In this document: positions 18,547-28,956 of the stretch, in pieces
Layout of the letters: each line of letters starts with the position of its first letter
Numbering within the stretch: position 1 is the stretch's first letter
Notes under the pieces: model-generated
The model's database searches: none
Told to the model about the DNA's origin: nothing
What the model saw: the letters and a program-made list of their open reading frames with translations, nothing else
Translations under genes and position numbers: made by a program
Source: Comamonadaceae bacterium
GTDB taxonomy: Bacteria > Pseudomonadota > Gammaproteobacteria > Burkholderiales > Burkholderiaceae_C
Assembly (NCBI GenBank): GCA_947372865.1
Contig: CANBVJ010000007.1
Coordinates: forward strand, 19,474 to 83,473
DNA: 64,000 bases
Reading direction: 5' to 3'

Positions 18547-21468
18547 TCAGCCCGTATTGCGCAAGCCCGCCGCAATGCCGTTGATGGAAATATGGATGCC
18601 GCGCTGCACCCGTTCGTCCGCCTGGCCGGCGCGGTAGCGGCGCACCAGCTCGACTTGCAGATGGTGCAGCGGATCAATATAAGGAAAGCGGTGGCGGATG
18701 GAGCGCTGCAGCGCCGCGTTGTGCGCCAGGCGCTGCTTGTCTCCGGTGATCAGGGTCAGCGCTTGCGCGGTGCTGTGCCATTCGGCCTCAAGGGCGTTGA
18801 AAATTTTCTTGCGCAGGCGGGCGTCGGGCACCAGTTCGGCGTAGCGCGCGGCCAGGGCCAGGTCACTCTTGGCCATCACCATGTCCATATTGGACAAAAG
18901 CGTCTGGAAAAACGGCCATTGCCGCTCCATGCGGCGCAGCAAAGCGGTGCGCTTTTTGATTTGTGCGGCGCTGTGTTCGCCCTTGTCGCCGTGTACAAAG
19001 CGCTGCACCGCGGCGCCAAAGCCCAGCCAACCGGGCAGCGCCAGGCGGCACTGGCCCCAGCTAAAGCCCCAGGGAATGGCGCGCAGGTCTTCGATGCGTG
19101 GCGAGGGCGTCGGCGCTGGGCCGCCCCGAGCCGACGCAGCCCCCTCGGGGGGCAGCGAGGACACGCCAGTGCCGAGCGTGGGGGCAAACATCCTAGAGGC
19201 GGGGCGCGAGCCGATGTTGAGTTCTGCGATTTCGCGGATCGGCGTGGAGCTGAAAAAATATTCGGTAAAGCCGGGTGTCTCGTACACCAGAGCCCGGTAG
19301 GCGTCCATGCTGTGTTGCGACAGTTGCGCCGCCGCTTCCAAAAACGCAGGTGTGGCCGGTTTGGTGGCTTGCAGCAAGGTGGCTTCCAGCGTGGCGGCCA
19401 CCAGGGTCTCCAAATTGCGACGGCCGATTTCGGGGTTGGCGTATTTGGAGCCAATCACTTCGCCCTGCTCGGTCAGGCGAATCTGGCCGCGCACCGTGCC
19501 CGGGGGCTGGGCCAGAATGGCCTGGTAGCTCGGGCCGCCGCCACGCCCCACCGTGCCGCCGCGGCCGTGGAACATGCGCAATTGGATGGGGTGTTTGGCC
19601 GCCAGCGTGTCAAACAGCTCGACCAGCGCGATTTCTGCGCGGTACAGCTCCCAGTTGCTGGTGAAAATGCCGCCGTCCTTGTTGCTGTCCGAGTAGCCCA
19701 GCATGATGTCTTGCTCGGCGCCGCTGCGTTGCACCAGCGCGGCCACGCCGGGCAGGGCGTAAAACTCGCGCATGATGGGCGCCGCGTTGCGCAGGTCTTC
19801 AATGGTTTCAAACAGCGGCACCACGATCAGGTCGCACACCGCCTCACCGTCGAGCGTGCCGCGCAGCAGGCCCGCTTCTTTTTGCAGCAGCAGCACTTCA
19901 AGCAAATCGCTCACCGACTCGGTGTGGCTGATGATGTAGTGGCGAATCGCCTCGCGCCCAAAGCGCTCGCGCATCACCTTGGCCATGTCAAAAATCGCCA
20001 ACTCGCTTTGAGCGTGGGCGCTGTAGCTGGCGCCTGCCACTTTCAGGGCGCGGGCGTCGTTGAGCAGGCCTAGCAACAGCGTTCGCTTGTGCGCCTCGTT
20101 CAGCGCGCTGTAGTCGGCTTCCAGGCGCGCGGTGCGCAGCAACTCGGCCACCACCGCCTCGTGCTTGTCCGAGCTTTGGCGCAAGTCCACCGTGGCCAGG
20201 TGAAAGCCAAACACTTCCACCGCCCGAATCAAGGGGTGCAGGCGCTGCGCCGTGAGCGCTTGGCCGTGGTTGCTGACCAGAGAGGCCTCAATGGTGCGCA
20301 AGTCGGTAACCAGCTCTTCGGCCAAGCGGTAGGGGTTTTGCGGCGGCACGGCGTGGCGCGCAGCGTCGGTCCCGGTCAGTTCGTGCAGCGTGGCGGCCAG
20401 CCGCGCATAGGCGCCGATCAGGGCGCGGCGGTAGGGCTCGTCTTGACGGTGCGGGTTTTGGTCGGGGCTGCGTGCAGCCAGGGCCTGCATGTCGGCGCTG
20501 CAGTCGCTGAGCATGGTGGAAATGGACAACTCGCCACCCAGCAAATGCACCTCGGTCAGGTAGTGGCGCAGCGCCACTTCGCTTTGGCGGCGCAGGGCGT
20601 ATTCCAGCGTCTGGGCGCTGACGTTGGGGTTGCCGTCGCGGTCGCCGCCAATCCACTGGCCCATGCGCAAAAAGGAATGCACCGGCTGCGCGCCCAGCAG
20701 TTGCTCCAGGTCGCCATAAATCTTGGGAATCTCGCGCAAGAACGTGGATTCGTAATAGCTCAGCGCGTTTTCCACCTCGTCGGCCACGGTGAGCTTGTTG
20801 TAGCGCAAGAGCCGGGTTTGCCAGAGCTGGGCCACACGGGCGCGGATCTGGGCGTCAATGGCTGCGAGTTCGCGCTGGGTCAAGGCGTTGCGCGGCTGCG
20901 CCTCGCCCCGGTAGAGCACGTCGTCGCGGGCGGTCAGCAATTGGGCGATGGCGCGCTCGGCGTCCAAAATGCTTTTGCGTTGCACCTCGGTGGGGTGGGC
21001 GGTGAGCACCGGCGAGACAAAGCTGTGCGCCAGCGACTGCGCAATCGTGTGCGGGGTAATGCCAGCCCAGCGCAGGCGCGAGATGGCGACGTCAATGCTG
21101 CCTTCTTGCGTTTCGCCCGCGCGCTCATGCACGGCGCGCCGACGGATGTGGTGGCGGTCTTCGGCCAGATTGGCCAGATGGCTGAAATAGGTAAAGGCGC
21201 GGATGACGCTCACCGTCTGGTCGGCACTCAGGCCCTTGAGCAGCTTTTTCAGGGCCCGGTAGGCCTCGTGGTCGGCGTCACGCCGAAAGGCCACCGACAG
21301 CGTGCGAATTTGTTCCACCAGCTCAAAGGCTTCTACACCGTCTTGCTCGCGAATCACGTCGCCCAGCATGCGGCCCAAAAGGCGAATGTCTTCCACCAGC
21401 GGGCGCTCGTTGCTTTTTGCGTTTTTGGGCAGACTGGCGGGCGAGGGTGCAGGAGCGGCGGTTTTCAT
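18547..21468 (-). CDS. ppc: Phosphoenolpyruvate carboxylase, with an in-frame insertion
   Basis: 973 residues from the ATG at 21468, which gives [20 protein letters not shown]; the longer frame adds 33 residues without a better start. It makes oxaloacetate from PEP and bicarbonate to refill the TCA cycle. Key motifs are [14 protein letters not shown] (catalytic His), [27 protein letters not shown] (mobile loop) and the C-terminal RNTG. At about residues 760-791, between GSRPASR and [12 protein letters not shown], there are some 27 extra residues relative to E. coli Ppc, rich in Gly, Ala, Pro and Ser and encoded by a GC-rich palindromic segment (19096-19191). hemC is divergent upstream and argH follows. 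Confidence 0.96.
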   Translation of the reverse strand: MKTAAPAPSPASLPKNAKSNERPLVEDIRLLGRMLGDVIREQDGVEAFELVEQIRTLSVAFRRDADHEAYRALKKLLKGLSADQTVSVIRAFTYFSHLANLAEDRHHIRRRAVHERAGETQEGSIDVAISRLRWAGITPHTIAQSLAHSFVSPVLTAHPTEVQRKSILDAERAIAQLLTARDDVLYRGEAQPRNALTQRELAAIDAQIRARVAQLWQTRLLRYNKLTVADEVENALSYYESTFLREIPKIYGDLEQLLGAQPVHSFLRMGQWIGGDRDGNPNVSAQTLEYALRRQSEVALRHYLTEVHLLGGELSISTMLSDCSADMQALAARSPDQNPHRQDEPYRRALIGAYARLAATLHELTGTDAARHAVPPQNPYRLAEELVTDLRTIEASLVSNHGQALTAQRLHPLIRAVEVFGFHLATVDLRQSSDKHEAVVAELLRTARLEADYSALNEAHKRTLLLGLLNDARALKVAGASYSAHAQSELAIFDMAKVMRERFGREAIRHYIISHTESVSDLLEVLLLQKEAGLLRGTLDGEAVCDLIVVPLFETIEDLRNAAPIMREFYALPGVAALVQRSGAEQDIMLGYSDSNKDGGIFTSNWELYRAEIALVELFDTLAAKHPIQLRMFHGRGGTVGRGGGPSYQAILAQPPGTVRGQIRLTEQGEVIGSKYANPEIGRRNLETLVAATLEATLLQATKPATPAFLEAAAQLSQHSMDAYRALVYETPGFTEYFFSSTPIREIAELNIGSRPASRMFAPTLGTGVSSLPPEGAASARGGPAPTPSPRIEDLRAIPWGFSWGQCRLALPGWLGFGAAVQRFVHGDKGEHSAAQIKKRTALLRRMERQWPFFQTLLSNMDMVMAKSDLALAARYAELVPDARLRKKIFNALEAEWHSTAQALTLITGDKQRLAHNAALQRSIRHRFPYIDPLHHLQVELVRRYRAGQADERVQRGIHISINGIAAGLRNTG
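19096..19191 (-). repeat. Palindromic GC-rich element inserted in frame in ppc
   Basis: This segment encodes residues absent from other Ppc proteins I know. Its core is the near-perfect inverted repeat GCCCCCTCGGGGGGC (19139-19153), flanked by GAGCCGACGCA on one side and GCCGAGCGTGGGGGC on the other. I recall very similar blocks repeated between genes in Comamonadaceae genomes, so this looks like a dispersed repeat that landed in a tolerant surface loop and stayed in frame. Copy number cannot be tested here; no second copy occurs in this window. Confidence 0.6.
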
Positions 21469-21627
21469 CGGGCAATCGGGTCGCAAAAAGGTGGAAAACA
21501 AAGGGTGGCAACTGGGGCGGATGCGGCGCGGACGCGAGGCTTGCGAGGGGCCCCGAGAGTGGCACAAGCCATGCTAGCATTCCATACGGCCTTTGGCCCT
21601 CCTACTAATTACCAACAGCGAACAACT

Positions 21628-22539
21628 TTGCAACACTTCACCATCGCCACCCGCGAGAGCCGCCTGGCCCTTTGGCAAGCCCGCCACGTGCAATCCCTGC
21701 TCACTACGCAGGGCCACCAGGTCACGCTTTTGGGCATGACCACCAAGGGCGACCAGATTCTGGACCGGTCGCTGAGCAAAGTGGGCGGCAAAGGCCTGTT
21801 TGTCAAAGAGCTCGAAACCGCACTCGAAGAAGGCCGCGCTGACCTGGCCGTGCATTCGCTCAAGGACGTGCCTATGGAGTTGCCGCCCGGCTTTGTGCTG
21901 GCCTGCGTGATGGAGCGTGAAGACCCGCGCGACGCCTGGGTTTCCAACCGCTACGCCAGCCTGGCCGACCTGCCGCAAGGCGCCGTGGTCGGTACTTCTA
22001 GTCTGCGCCGCGTGGCCTTGTTGCGCGCCCTGCGCCCCGATTTGCGCATTGAGCCCCTGCGCGGCAACCTCGACACCCGCCTGAAAAAGCTCGACGACGG
22101 CTTGTATGACGGCATCGTGCTGGCGGCAGCCGGCCTGATACGCCTGGAGTTGGGTGCCCGCATTGCGCAAGTGTTTGAACCCACGCAGATGCTGCCCGCC
22201 GCCGGACAAGGCGCTTTGGGCATTGAAATTCCCGAAGGCCGTGCGGACGTGGCGCAAGCCCTGGCGAGTCTGGTGCATTTACCCACCCTGTTGGCCGTGT
22301 CGGCCGAGCGCGCAGTGAGCCGGGTGATGGGCGGCAGCTGCTCCATGCCGCTGGCGGCGCACGCTACTTTTTCGGGCGACGTGCTGGGTTTGCAAGCCGC
22401 CTGGGGCGACCCGGAGGGCGTGAACCCGTTGGTGCAGGTCAGCGGCCAGGCGGCCGTGCAAGACCTGGCATCCGCCGTGCGTTTGGGCGAGCAGGTGGCC
22501 AAAGCGCTGCAGGACGCCGTAGCGGCCCAAGCCCGCTAA
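21628..22539 (+). CDS. hemC: Hydroxymethylbilane synthase (porphobilinogen deaminase)
   Basis: 303 residues from a TTG start at 21628. It links four porphobilinogen molecules into hydroxymethylbilane for haem and other tetrapyrroles. [20 protein letters not shown] is the family N-terminus, and [12 protein letters not shown] holds the Cys that carries the dipyrromethane cofactor. An in-frame ATG at 21571 would add 19 residues, but that stretch has low third-position GC and no family similarity, so I prefer TTG, which places IATR 5 residues from the start as in E. coli. hemD, hemX and hemY follow. Confidence 0.93.
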   Translation: MQHFTIATRESRLALWQARHVQSLLTTQGHQVTLLGMTTKGDQILDRSLSKVGGKGLFVKELETALEEGRADLAVHSLKDVPMELPPGFVLACVMEREDPRDAWVSNRYASLADLPQGAVVGTSSLRRVALLRALRPDLRIEPLRGNLDTRLKKLDDGLYDGIVLAAAGLIRLELGARIAQVFEPTQMLPAAGQGALGIEIPEGRADVAQALASLVHLPTLLAVSAERAVSRVMGGSCSMPLAAHATFSGDVLGLQAAWGDPEGVNPLVQVSGQAAVQDLASAVRLGEQVAKALQDAVAAQAR

Positions 22540-22586
22540 ACCCCTTGACCACCCGCAGCGGGTGCAGCCACTGTGCTGCGGCGCCT

Positions 22587-22623
22587 GCCCCGGGTGGATG
22601 TGCTGACCCGAACCGGGGCTTTT
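22587..22623 (+). terminator. Hairpin plus T-run between hemC and hemD (possible attenuator)
   Basis: A 7-bp stem (GCCCCGG / CCGGGGC) with a 19-base loop is followed at once by TTTT, and the hemD start codon comes 2 bases later. The position right on the hemD ribosome-binding region could let it trim expression of hemD-hemX-hemY relative to hemC. The loop is long, so it may be only a weak terminator. Confidence 0.35.
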
Positions 22624-22625
22624 GT

Positions 22626-23450
22626 ATGCATCCCTTGCCACGCGCCATCGTCACCCGACCGGCCAAAGAGGCGCAGGCCTGGGTGGAAGATTTGCGCGTT
22701 TTGGGTGTGGACGCCACCGCTTTGCCCCTGATCACCATTGGCCCCGTGGCCGACCCCGCCGCGCTGGTGGATGCCTGGCGCAGCCTGGCGCACTATGACG
22801 CCGTCATGTTTGTCAGCGGCAACGCGGTAGCGCATTTTTTTGCCCAGCGACCGGCCTATGTCGCGAACCCATTTGGTGAACCGGGCAGTGCGCTGCGCGC
22901 CTGGGTCACCGGCCCGGCCAGCCAAAGCGCGTTGCAGTCCTGCGGCGTGTTGCCCACGGCCATTGATGGCCCGGCGATGGATGGCGCCCAATTTGATTCC
23001 GAGGCGCTGTGGCGCACCGTGCGCCCGCGCGTGGTGCCCGCTTACCGGGTGCTGATCGTGCGCGGAAACGCGGCTGGTGCCACCAGTGAAGCCAGTGCCG
23101 ACCCGGCGTCCCCGGGTGTGGGCCGCGACTGGTTTGCGCAGCAGGTGCAAGCTGCTGGCGGTGTGGTGGACTTTGTGGTCGCCTATGAACGCCGCGCGCC
23201 CGTCTGGGACGCCGCCCAAGTGGCCTGGATTGCCCAAGCCGCCTGTGACGGATCGGTCTGGATTTTCAGCAGTGCCGAAGCGGTGGGCTACCTTGGCGCC
23301 TCGATGCCACAACAGGCGTGGACGCAGGCCCGCGCCGTGGCCACGCATCCGCGCATTGCGCAGGCAGCACGTGAGATTGGTTTTGGCCGGGTGCTGCAGT
23401 CGCGTCCCTTGCTGGCTGAAGTGGTGGCATCGATAGAATCCGGCCTATGA
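22626..23450 (+). CDS. hemD: Uroporphyrinogen-III synthase
   Basis: 274 residues of a poorly conserved family. It closes and inverts ring D of hydroxymethylbilane. Recognisable features are PRAIVTRPAKEAQAWVEDLR at the N-terminus, DAVMFVSGNAVAHFF (the usual 'fvSxNAv' motif) near residue 60, and the C-terminal IFSSAEAVGYL and VATHPRIAQAAREIGFGRV blocks. Context decides it: it follows hemC and overlaps hemX by 4 bases (ATGA). Confidence 0.92.
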   Translation: MHPLPRAIVTRPAKEAQAWVEDLRVLGVDATALPLITIGPVADPAALVDAWRSLAHYDAVMFVSGNAVAHFFAQRPAYVANPFGEPGSALRAWVTGPASQSALQSCGVLPTAIDGPAMDGAQFDSEALWRTVRPRVVPAYRVLIVRGNAAGATSEASADPASPGVGRDWFAQQVQAAGGVVDFVVAYERRAPVWDAAQVAWIAQAACDGSVWIFSSAEAVGYLGASMPQQAWTQARAVATHPRIAQAAREIGFGRVLQSRPLLAEVVASIESGL

Positions 23451-24505
23451 CTACAGCCTCAGCCGAAGCGCCCGAACCCAGCCTTGCCGCCGCCCCAGTG
23501 GCGCCACCCGCAGCAGCCGAACGCAGCCCCTTCGGTGGCTGGTTCCTGTATGTCAGCGCGGTAGTGGCCGCTGCGGCCTTGCTGGCTTGCGTGCTTTTGT
23601 GGCAAAAAGTCAGCTCCATGCAAGAGCAACTGGCCCGCCAAAGTGGCGACGCGATTGGCCAGGCCAGCGACGCCAAAAGCAGCGCCCGCCAGGCCCAAGA
23701 CCTGGCCCTGGAGACCGCCGCCAAGCTGGCCGTGACCGACGCCAAGCTCAGCGAAGTGGCCTTGCAGCGCACCCAGGTGGAAGAGTTGATCCAAAGCCTC
23801 TCGCGCTCGCGCGACGAAAACCTGGTGGTCGATATTGAGTCGGCGATTCGCCTGGCCCAGCAACAGGCGCAGCTCACCGGCAGCGTGGACCCCTTGCTTT
23901 CGGCCCTTAAAACGGCCGATACCCGTCTGGCCCGCACCGCGCAGCCCCGCCTGGCGCCCTTGCAGCGCGCCATTGCTCGCGATGTGGCGCGCATTCAGGC
24001 CACGCCGCTGTCGGACACGCCGACCTTGCTGCTGCAGCTCGACGAGCTGACGCTATTGGCCGACGACCTGCCCGTGTCCAACGCCGTGGCGCTGCCCCCG
24101 CCCAGCGAGACGCTGGCCCGTAAGCCCCAAGAAGCCATGTCCGTCTGGTGGCTGCGCATCTGGGCCGAGTTGCAGGCCGATGTCAAAGACCTGGTGCGCG
24201 TGAGCAAGATTTCTGAGCCCGAGGCGGCGCTGTTGTCGCCCGAACAGTCCTTCTTTTTGCGCGAGAACTTCAAACTGCGCATCCTCAACGCCCGCCTGGG
24301 GCTGATGTCGCGCCAGATTGAGCCCGCTCGCGCCGACCTGGCCACGGCGTCCGCCGTGCTGGGGCGCTACTTTGCCCCCGCCTCACGCAAGACCCAAACC
24401 GCCGCGGCTTTGTTGTTACAAGTGCAGGGCAAGATGCGCCTGCTGGAAGTGCCCCGCGTGGACGAGACGCTGGCGGCGCTGTCCACCGCAGCGGCGGGGC
24501 GCTAA
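23447..24505 (+). CDS. hemX: HemX-family membrane protein (annotated as uroporphyrinogen-III C-methyltransferase)
   Basis: 352 residues. A cytoplasmic Ala/Pro-rich N-terminus precedes one membrane helix (about 32-53), then a coiled-coil segment (about 54-125, Gln/Ala/Lys-rich) and a mostly helical C-terminal domain. Despite the family's usual name, no tetrapyrrole methylase motifs are visible. It overlaps hemD by 4 bases and is followed by hemY after 4 bases, the hemCDXY order common in proteobacteria. The biochemical function is not established. Confidence 0.9.
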   Translation: MTTASAEAPEPSLAAAPVAPPAAAERSPFGGWFLYVSAVVAAAALLACVLLWQKVSSMQEQLARQSGDAIGQASDAKSSARQAQDLALETAAKLAVTDAKLSEVALQRTQVEELIQSLSRSRDENLVVDIESAIRLAQQQAQLTGSVDPLLSALKTADTRLARTAQPRLAPLQRAIARDVARIQATPLSDTPTLLLQLDELTLLADDLPVSNAVALPPPSETLARKPQEAMSVWWLRIWAELQADVKDLVRVSKISEPEAALLSPEQSFFLRENFKLRILNARLGLMSRQIEPARADLATASAVLGRYFAPASRKTQTAAALLLQVQGKMRLLEVPRVDETLAALSTAAAGR

Positions 24506-24509
24506 GGCC

Positions 24510-25742
24510 ATGCGCGCAGTTTTTTGGCTCATGGCGTTGTTTGGCGTGGCGGCGGCCAGCGCCTTGTTTGCGGCGGGCAACCCGGGCACTGTCACGCTGT
24601 ATTGGCCGCCTTATCGGGTGGATGTGTCGCTGAATCTGGCGCTGCTGGTGCTGGCGGCTGGTTTTGTGCTGTTGCACCTGGCGCTGCGCGGGTTTTCGGC
24701 CTTTGCCAGCATTCCTGCCCAGGCCCGGCGCTGGCGTCTGCAGCACCGCGAACGTTTGGTACATGCCTCCCTGGTGGATTCTTTGGTTCACCTGGTGGCG
24801 GGGCGTTTTGTGCGTTCGCGCAAGGCAGCCGAACACGCATTGGCCCTGCAAGTGGCCCCCGACGGTGAAGACGACACCGTGCGCAGTAGCGCACGCCTGC
24901 AGGCCATGCTGCATCTGGTCGCTGCCGAAAGCGCCCACGCCTTGCAAGACCGCACCGTGCGTGACGGCCATTTCCAACAGGCCAGTGAAGCCCTGCGCAA
25001 CCCCGATGTGGCCAGCGCGCAAGAAGGCTTTTTCCTTCGCGCCGCCCGCTGGGCGCTCGACGACCATGACGCGGGCTCGGCCATGCAGTGGCTCGACCGC
25101 CTGCCCCAGGGCGCGGCGCGGCGCACCGTGGCACTGCGCCTGCGTTTTCGGGTGGCACGCATGCAAGGCAAAACCGCGCTGGCGCTGGAAACCGTGCGCC
25201 TGCTGGTCAAACACCACGCGATTGCCAAAGCCAACGGCCTGAGCATTTCCAGAGCGCTGGCGCTGGAGCTGCTGTTTGCCGCCAAAGACCCGGCGCAAAT
25301 CGCCCAGGCCTGGAGCACCCTGGAGGTGTCTGAGCGCACCATGACCGACGTCGCCCTGGGCGCCGCGCGCCACTGGTTGGCCCTGAACGGGGACGCGGCG
25401 CAGTCGCGCCTGTGGCTGCTGCCCGTGTGGGAGCGCATGGTGCAGCAGCCCAAAGAACTGACACCCGCGCAGCGCCTGCAACTGGTGCGCACGATTGAAA
25501 CGGGCTTCATTCAGCAAGACGGAACGCCCGACGCCGCATGGCTTGCCCGTATCGAAGCGGCGCAAATGGCCGACCCACGCGACGCCTTGCTGCAGTACCT
25601 GGCTGGGGTCATGTGCGCACGCTTGGGACTGTGGGGCAAAGCCCAGCATCTGTTTCGCCAGTCGGTGGCCGTTACCAGCGATCTGGAACTCAAACGTGAC
25701 GCGCAGCGTGCGCTGGACGCGGTGTTGCAGCGGCGGGATTAG
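24510..25742 (+). CDS. hemY: HemY-family membrane protein with tetratricopeptide-like region
   Basis: 410 residues. Two N-terminal membrane helices (about 1-22 and 40-60) flank the conserved PGTVTLYWPPYRVDVSLN segment typical of proteobacterial HemY. The remainder is helical with repeat-like Ala/Leu spacing (TPR-like). This is not the Bacillus HemY oxidase. The ATG at 24510 directly follows hemX. The precise role is unknown, but the gene is always found with haem-synthesis genes. Confidence 0.9.
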   Translation: MRAVFWLMALFGVAAASALFAAGNPGTVTLYWPPYRVDVSLNLALLVLAAGFVLLHLALRGFSAFASIPAQARRWRLQHRERLVHASLVDSLVHLVAGRFVRSRKAAEHALALQVAPDGEDDTVRSSARLQAMLHLVAAESAHALQDRTVRDGHFQQASEALRNPDVASAQEGFFLRAARWALDDHDAGSAMQWLDRLPQGAARRTVALRLRFRVARMQGKTALALETVRLLVKHHAIAKANGLSISRALALELLFAAKDPAQIAQAWSTLEVSERTMTDVALGAARHWLALNGDAAQSRLWLLPVWERMVQQPKELTPAQRLQLVRTIETGFIQQDGTPDAAWLARIEAAQMADPRDALLQYLAGVMCARLGLWGKAQHLFRQSVAVTSDLELKRDAQRALDAVLQRRD

Positions 25743-25791
25743 AAACGGCCTTTCGGTGATCGGCCCCTTTGGGGGCAATGTAAAAGGCAAA

Positions 25792-25819
25792 GAAAAAGGG
25801 CACCGAGGTGCCCTTTTTC
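25792..25819. terminator. Bidirectional terminator between hemY and rne
   Basis: A perfect 13-bp inverted repeat (GAAAAAGGGCACC / GGTGCCCTTTTTC) with a 2-base centre lies between the convergent hemY and rne genes, with A- and T-runs suited to both directions. Confidence 0.9.
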
Positions 25820-25851
25820 ATGCGCTGGCAGTGCCCAAGCACTGCGCAGAC

Positions 25852-28800
25852 TTACTCGCCCAGAGGCAGATCCATCTTGGTCAGATCACGCTTGGTTTCC
25901 ACCAGGACCAGAGGCCCTTCCTGAACGGTCACAGCAGCGGGGCGCTCGCGGGGAACGTGCACCACGGCTGCCTCAGCCGCAATGGCGGCCTGCACGGCAG
26001 CGATACGCGCTGGGTCAGAGTTGACCCACTGCAGGCCCGAGGTTTGGGCTACGGCTTGCAGGCTGTCCATTGGCAGGGCAAAGCCCGATACCTTGGGCAT
26101 GCCGTTGCCAGCGGGCGCTGCGCTTGCTGCAACGGGTGCCGATGCGGCCACCTTCACGGCGGCTACCGGTGCTGCCACTGGAGCGGGCGCTGGTGCGGCA
26201 AGCACTGGCGCGGCTTGCGCCACCACAGCAGGAGCTTCAACCGGCGTAGCTTGCACCGCCACGGCGGGCGCTGGTACGGCTACAGGAGTTTGCGCAGCCG
26301 CTTCGGCCACCACAGGTGCAGGCGCTGCAGCGGGCTGGGTAAAGTAAGAAGCGCGCACTACGTGCTCAACTTCCTGGCCTTCTTCGCCTTGGGCTGTGCC
26401 GGATTGGGGCGCCGCGTCGCTGCGTTCGCCGCGCTCACCACGGCCACCACGCTCGCCACGGTCACGGCCGTAGCGGTCACGGGAGCGGCGTTGGCCGGAC
26501 TCGCGGCCGTCCGAGCTTTCGCTTGCGCTGCCGTCTGCAGCGCCTTCCGGATTGCCCGGTGCGTCAGGTGCGGCTGCGCCATTGGCGTCAACGCTGCCTT
26601 CTTCGGTGCGCGGGCCACGGTCATTGCGGCGACCACGTCCACCGCGTGAGCGGCCTTCACGGGGCTCGCGCTCGGTGCTTACGCCTTCAGGGCCGGCGGC
26701 TTCGCCGGTGTTTTCCGTGTTGCGTTCCTGGCGGGGGGCGCTGTCCTGGCGTTCGCCAGATTCGTTGCGCTCGTTGCCACGTTCGCCGCCACGGCCACGG
26801 CCGCCGCGCTCACCGCGCTCACCGCGCTCACCGCGCTCACCGCGTTCACCACGCTCGGTGCGGGGTGCGCGCTCTTGGCGGGGTGTTTCACCTTCGGCGG
26901 GCACGGACACCGCGTCCATTTCGGCGCCCATGGGCTTGCCTTCTTGGTCGAAGCGATCGCGCTGGGGGCTGCGTTCGCCAGCGCCCGCGCGCTCGCCGTT
27001 GCGGCCACGGCCGCCCCGTCCGCCACGTTCACCACCGCGTTCCCCATTACGGCCTTCGCCGCGTCCTTCGGGGCGCGCTTCGCCACGGCTGGCGTCGCTG
27101 CGGGGGCCACGGCCCTCGCCACCACGTCCGCCACGGCCACCTTCACGGTTGCCACGTCCGTCACGGCGCTCTTCGGTCTTGGCCGCAGGTGCTGCGACTG
27201 CTGGCGCAGGAACGCTGGCAGGTGCCGAAAACAGGCCTTTGATCCAGCCCATCAGGCCCGCAGGTGCAGGCGCTGCGGCCACGGGTGCTGCCGGTTTGGC
27301 TGCCACAGGCGCGGGCTTGGGTGCTTCGACCTTGACGGGCGCCTGGGGCGCGGGTGCATCGGGCAACACGCCTTTGATGATGGGCGTTTGCTTGTTGGTC
27401 GGCTCTTGCGAGCGGCGGGTCACGCCGGTGGCCTCTTCCATGTCGTCGGCCATCTTGTAGCTGGCTTCGATGTGGTCCAGGCGCGGGTCGTCGTGCTTCA
27501 GACGCTCGAGCTTGTAATTGGGCGTTTCCAGCGTCTTGTTGGGCACCATCAGCACGTTGATGCGCTGCTTGAGCTCAATCTTGGCGATCTCGGTACGCTT
27601 TTCGTTCAGCAGGAAGGACGCCACGTCCACAGGAACCTGGCACAGGACGGATGCCGTGTTGTCCTTGAGCGACTCTTCCTGGATGATCCGCAAAATCTGC
27701 AGCGCGCTGGATTCGGTGTCGCGGATGTGGCCGGAACCGCCGCAACGCGGGCAGGGGATGGACGCACCCTCACTGAGTGCCGGGCGCAGGCGCTGGCGGC
27801 TCATTTCCATCAGGCCGAATTTGCTGATCGTGCCAAATTGCACGCGCGCACGGTCTTGGCGCAGGGCGTCGCGCAGGCGGCTTTCCACGTCACGGCGGTT
27901 GCGGCTTTCTTCCATGTCGATAAAGTCGATCACGATCAGGCCGCCCAAGTCACGCAGGCGCATCTGGCGTGCTACTTCGTCAGCGGCTTCCAGGTTGGTG
28001 CGGGTGGCGGTTTCTTCGATGTCGCCGCCCTTGATGGCGCGGGCCGAGTTCACGTCCACGCTCACCAGCGCTTCGGTGTGGTCAATCACGATGGCGCCGC
28101 CCGAAGGCAGTTGCACCGTGCGGGCATAGGCCGATTCGATCTGGTGCTCGATCTGGAAGCGGCTAAACAGCGGCGCGTCATCGCGGTAGCGCTTTACGCG
28201 GGCGGCGTGCTCGGGCATGACGTGGGCCATGAACTGCTGCGCTTGCTCGTACACGTCGTCGGTGTCGATCAGGATGTCGCCAATGTCGTGGTTGAAATAA
28301 TCGCGAATCGCACGAATCACCAGGCTTGATTCCTGGTAAATCAGGTACGCACCCTTGCCGCCTTTGGAGGCGCCGTCGATGGCGTTCCAGAGCTTGAGCA
28401 GGTAGTTCAGGTCCCATTGCAGCTCAGGCGCGCTGCGGCCAATGCCGGCGGTGCGGGCAATGATGGACATGCCGTTGGGGTATTCGAGCTGGTCGAGCGC
28501 TTCTTTCAGGTCAGCGCGGTCGTCGCCCTCGATGCGGCGGCTCACGCCACCGCCACGGGGGTTGTTGGGCATGAGCACCACATAGCGGCCGGCCAGCGAG
28601 ACAAAAGTGGTCAGCGCCGCGCCTTTGTTGCCGCGTTCTTCTTTTTCCACTTGCACCAGCAGTTCCTGGCCTTCGCGGATGGCGTCCTGAATGCGGGCGT
28701 TGTTGACGGCCACACCTTGTTGGAAATACTGTTTGGAGATTTCTTTGAAGGGCAAAAAGCCGTGACGGTCTTCGCCGTAGTCGACAAAACAGGCCTCCAG

Positions 28801-28956
28801 CGAAGGCTCCACGCGGGTAACCACGGCCTTGTAGATGTTGCCCTTGCGCTGTTCGCGCCCTTCGATTTCGATTTCGTAGTCGAGGAGTTTTTGTCCGTCG
28901 ACGATGGCCAGGCGGCGTTCTTCAGCCTGCGTGGCGTTGATTAGCATCCGTTTCAT
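25852..28956 (-). CDS. rne: Ribonuclease E
   Basis: 1034 residues. This endoribonuclease starts most mRNA decay and processes rRNA and tRNA precursors. The catalytic half begins [20 protein letters not shown]; the S1 domain spans about 38-120; metal-binding Asp301 and Asp344 lie in [14 protein letters not shown] and [14 protein letters not shown]; the zinc link CPRCGGSGH has Cys402 and Cys405. From about residue 560 the protein is disordered: Pro/Ala-rich, then a long Arg/Gly/Glu-rich section including [17 protein letters not shown], then Ala/Val/Pro repeats, ending in [13 protein letters not shown]. Such tails bind RNA and degradosome partners. A leader of several hundred bases lies upstream. 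Confidence 0.97.
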   Translation of the reverse strand: MKRMLINATQAEERRLAIVDGQKLLDYEIEIEGREQRKGNIYKAVVTRVEPSLEACFVDYGEDRHGFLPFKEISKQYFQQGVAVNNARIQDAIREGQELLVQVEKEERGNKGAALTTFVSLAGRYVVLMPNNPRGGGVSRRIEGDDRADLKEALDQLEYPNGMSIIARTAGIGRSAPELQWDLNYLLKLWNAIDGASKGGKGAYLIYQESSLVIRAIRDYFNHDIGDILIDTDDVYEQAQQFMAHVMPEHAARVKRYRDDAPLFSRFQIEHQIESAYARTVQLPSGGAIVIDHTEALVSVDVNSARAIKGGDIEETATRTNLEAADEVARQMRLRDLGGLIVIDFIDMEESRNRRDVESRLRDALRQDRARVQFGTISKFGLMEMSRQRLRPALSEGASIPCPRCGGSGHIRDTESSALQILRIIQEESLKDNTASVLCQVPVDVASFLLNEKRTEIAKIELKQRINVLMVPNKTLETPNYKLERLKHDDPRLDHIEASYKMADDMEEATGVTRRSQEPTNKQTPIIKGVLPDAPAPQAPVKVEAPKPAPVAAKPAAPVAAAPAPAGLMGWIKGLFSAPASVPAPAVAAPAAKTEERRDGRGNREGGRGGRGGEGRGPRSDASRGEARPEGRGEGRNGERGGERGGRGGRGRNGERAGAGERSPQRDRFDQEGKPMGAEMDAVSVPAEGETPRQERAPRTERGERGERGERGERGERGGRGRGGERGNERNESGERQDSAPRQERNTENTGEAAGPEGVSTEREPREGRSRGGRGRRNDRGPRTEEGSVDANGAAAPDAPGNPEGAADGSASESSDGRESGQRRSRDRYGRDRGERGGRGERGERSDAAPQSGTAQGEEGQEVEHVVRASYFTQPAAAPAPVVAEAAAQTPVAVPAPAVAVQATPVEAPAVVAQAAPVLAAPAPAPVAAPVAAVKVAASAPVAASAAPAGNGMPKVSGFALPMDSLQAVAQTSGLQWVNSDPARIAAVQAAIAAEAAVVHVPRERPAAVTVQEGPLVLVETKRDLTKMDLPLGE
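26804..26848. repeat. Tandem 9-bp repeat inside rne
   Basis: Five consecutive copies of CCGCGCTCA (the last with one T change) encode the Gly-Glu-Arg repeats of the RNase E tail on the minus strand. Because the unit is a multiple of three, copy-number changes would keep the frame. Confidence 0.85.

Noticed and set aside
21561..21578. Sigma-54-like element upstream of hemC (TGGCAC then TGCT with correct GG-GC spacing)
   Set aside because: The -12 part is imperfect, no enhancer site is seen, and hemC is a housekeeping gene; a chance match is likely.
26400..27200. Short repeated units in rne that might suggest a CRISPR or satellite array
   Set aside because: They are in-frame codon repeats for Gly, Arg and Glu without regular spacers.
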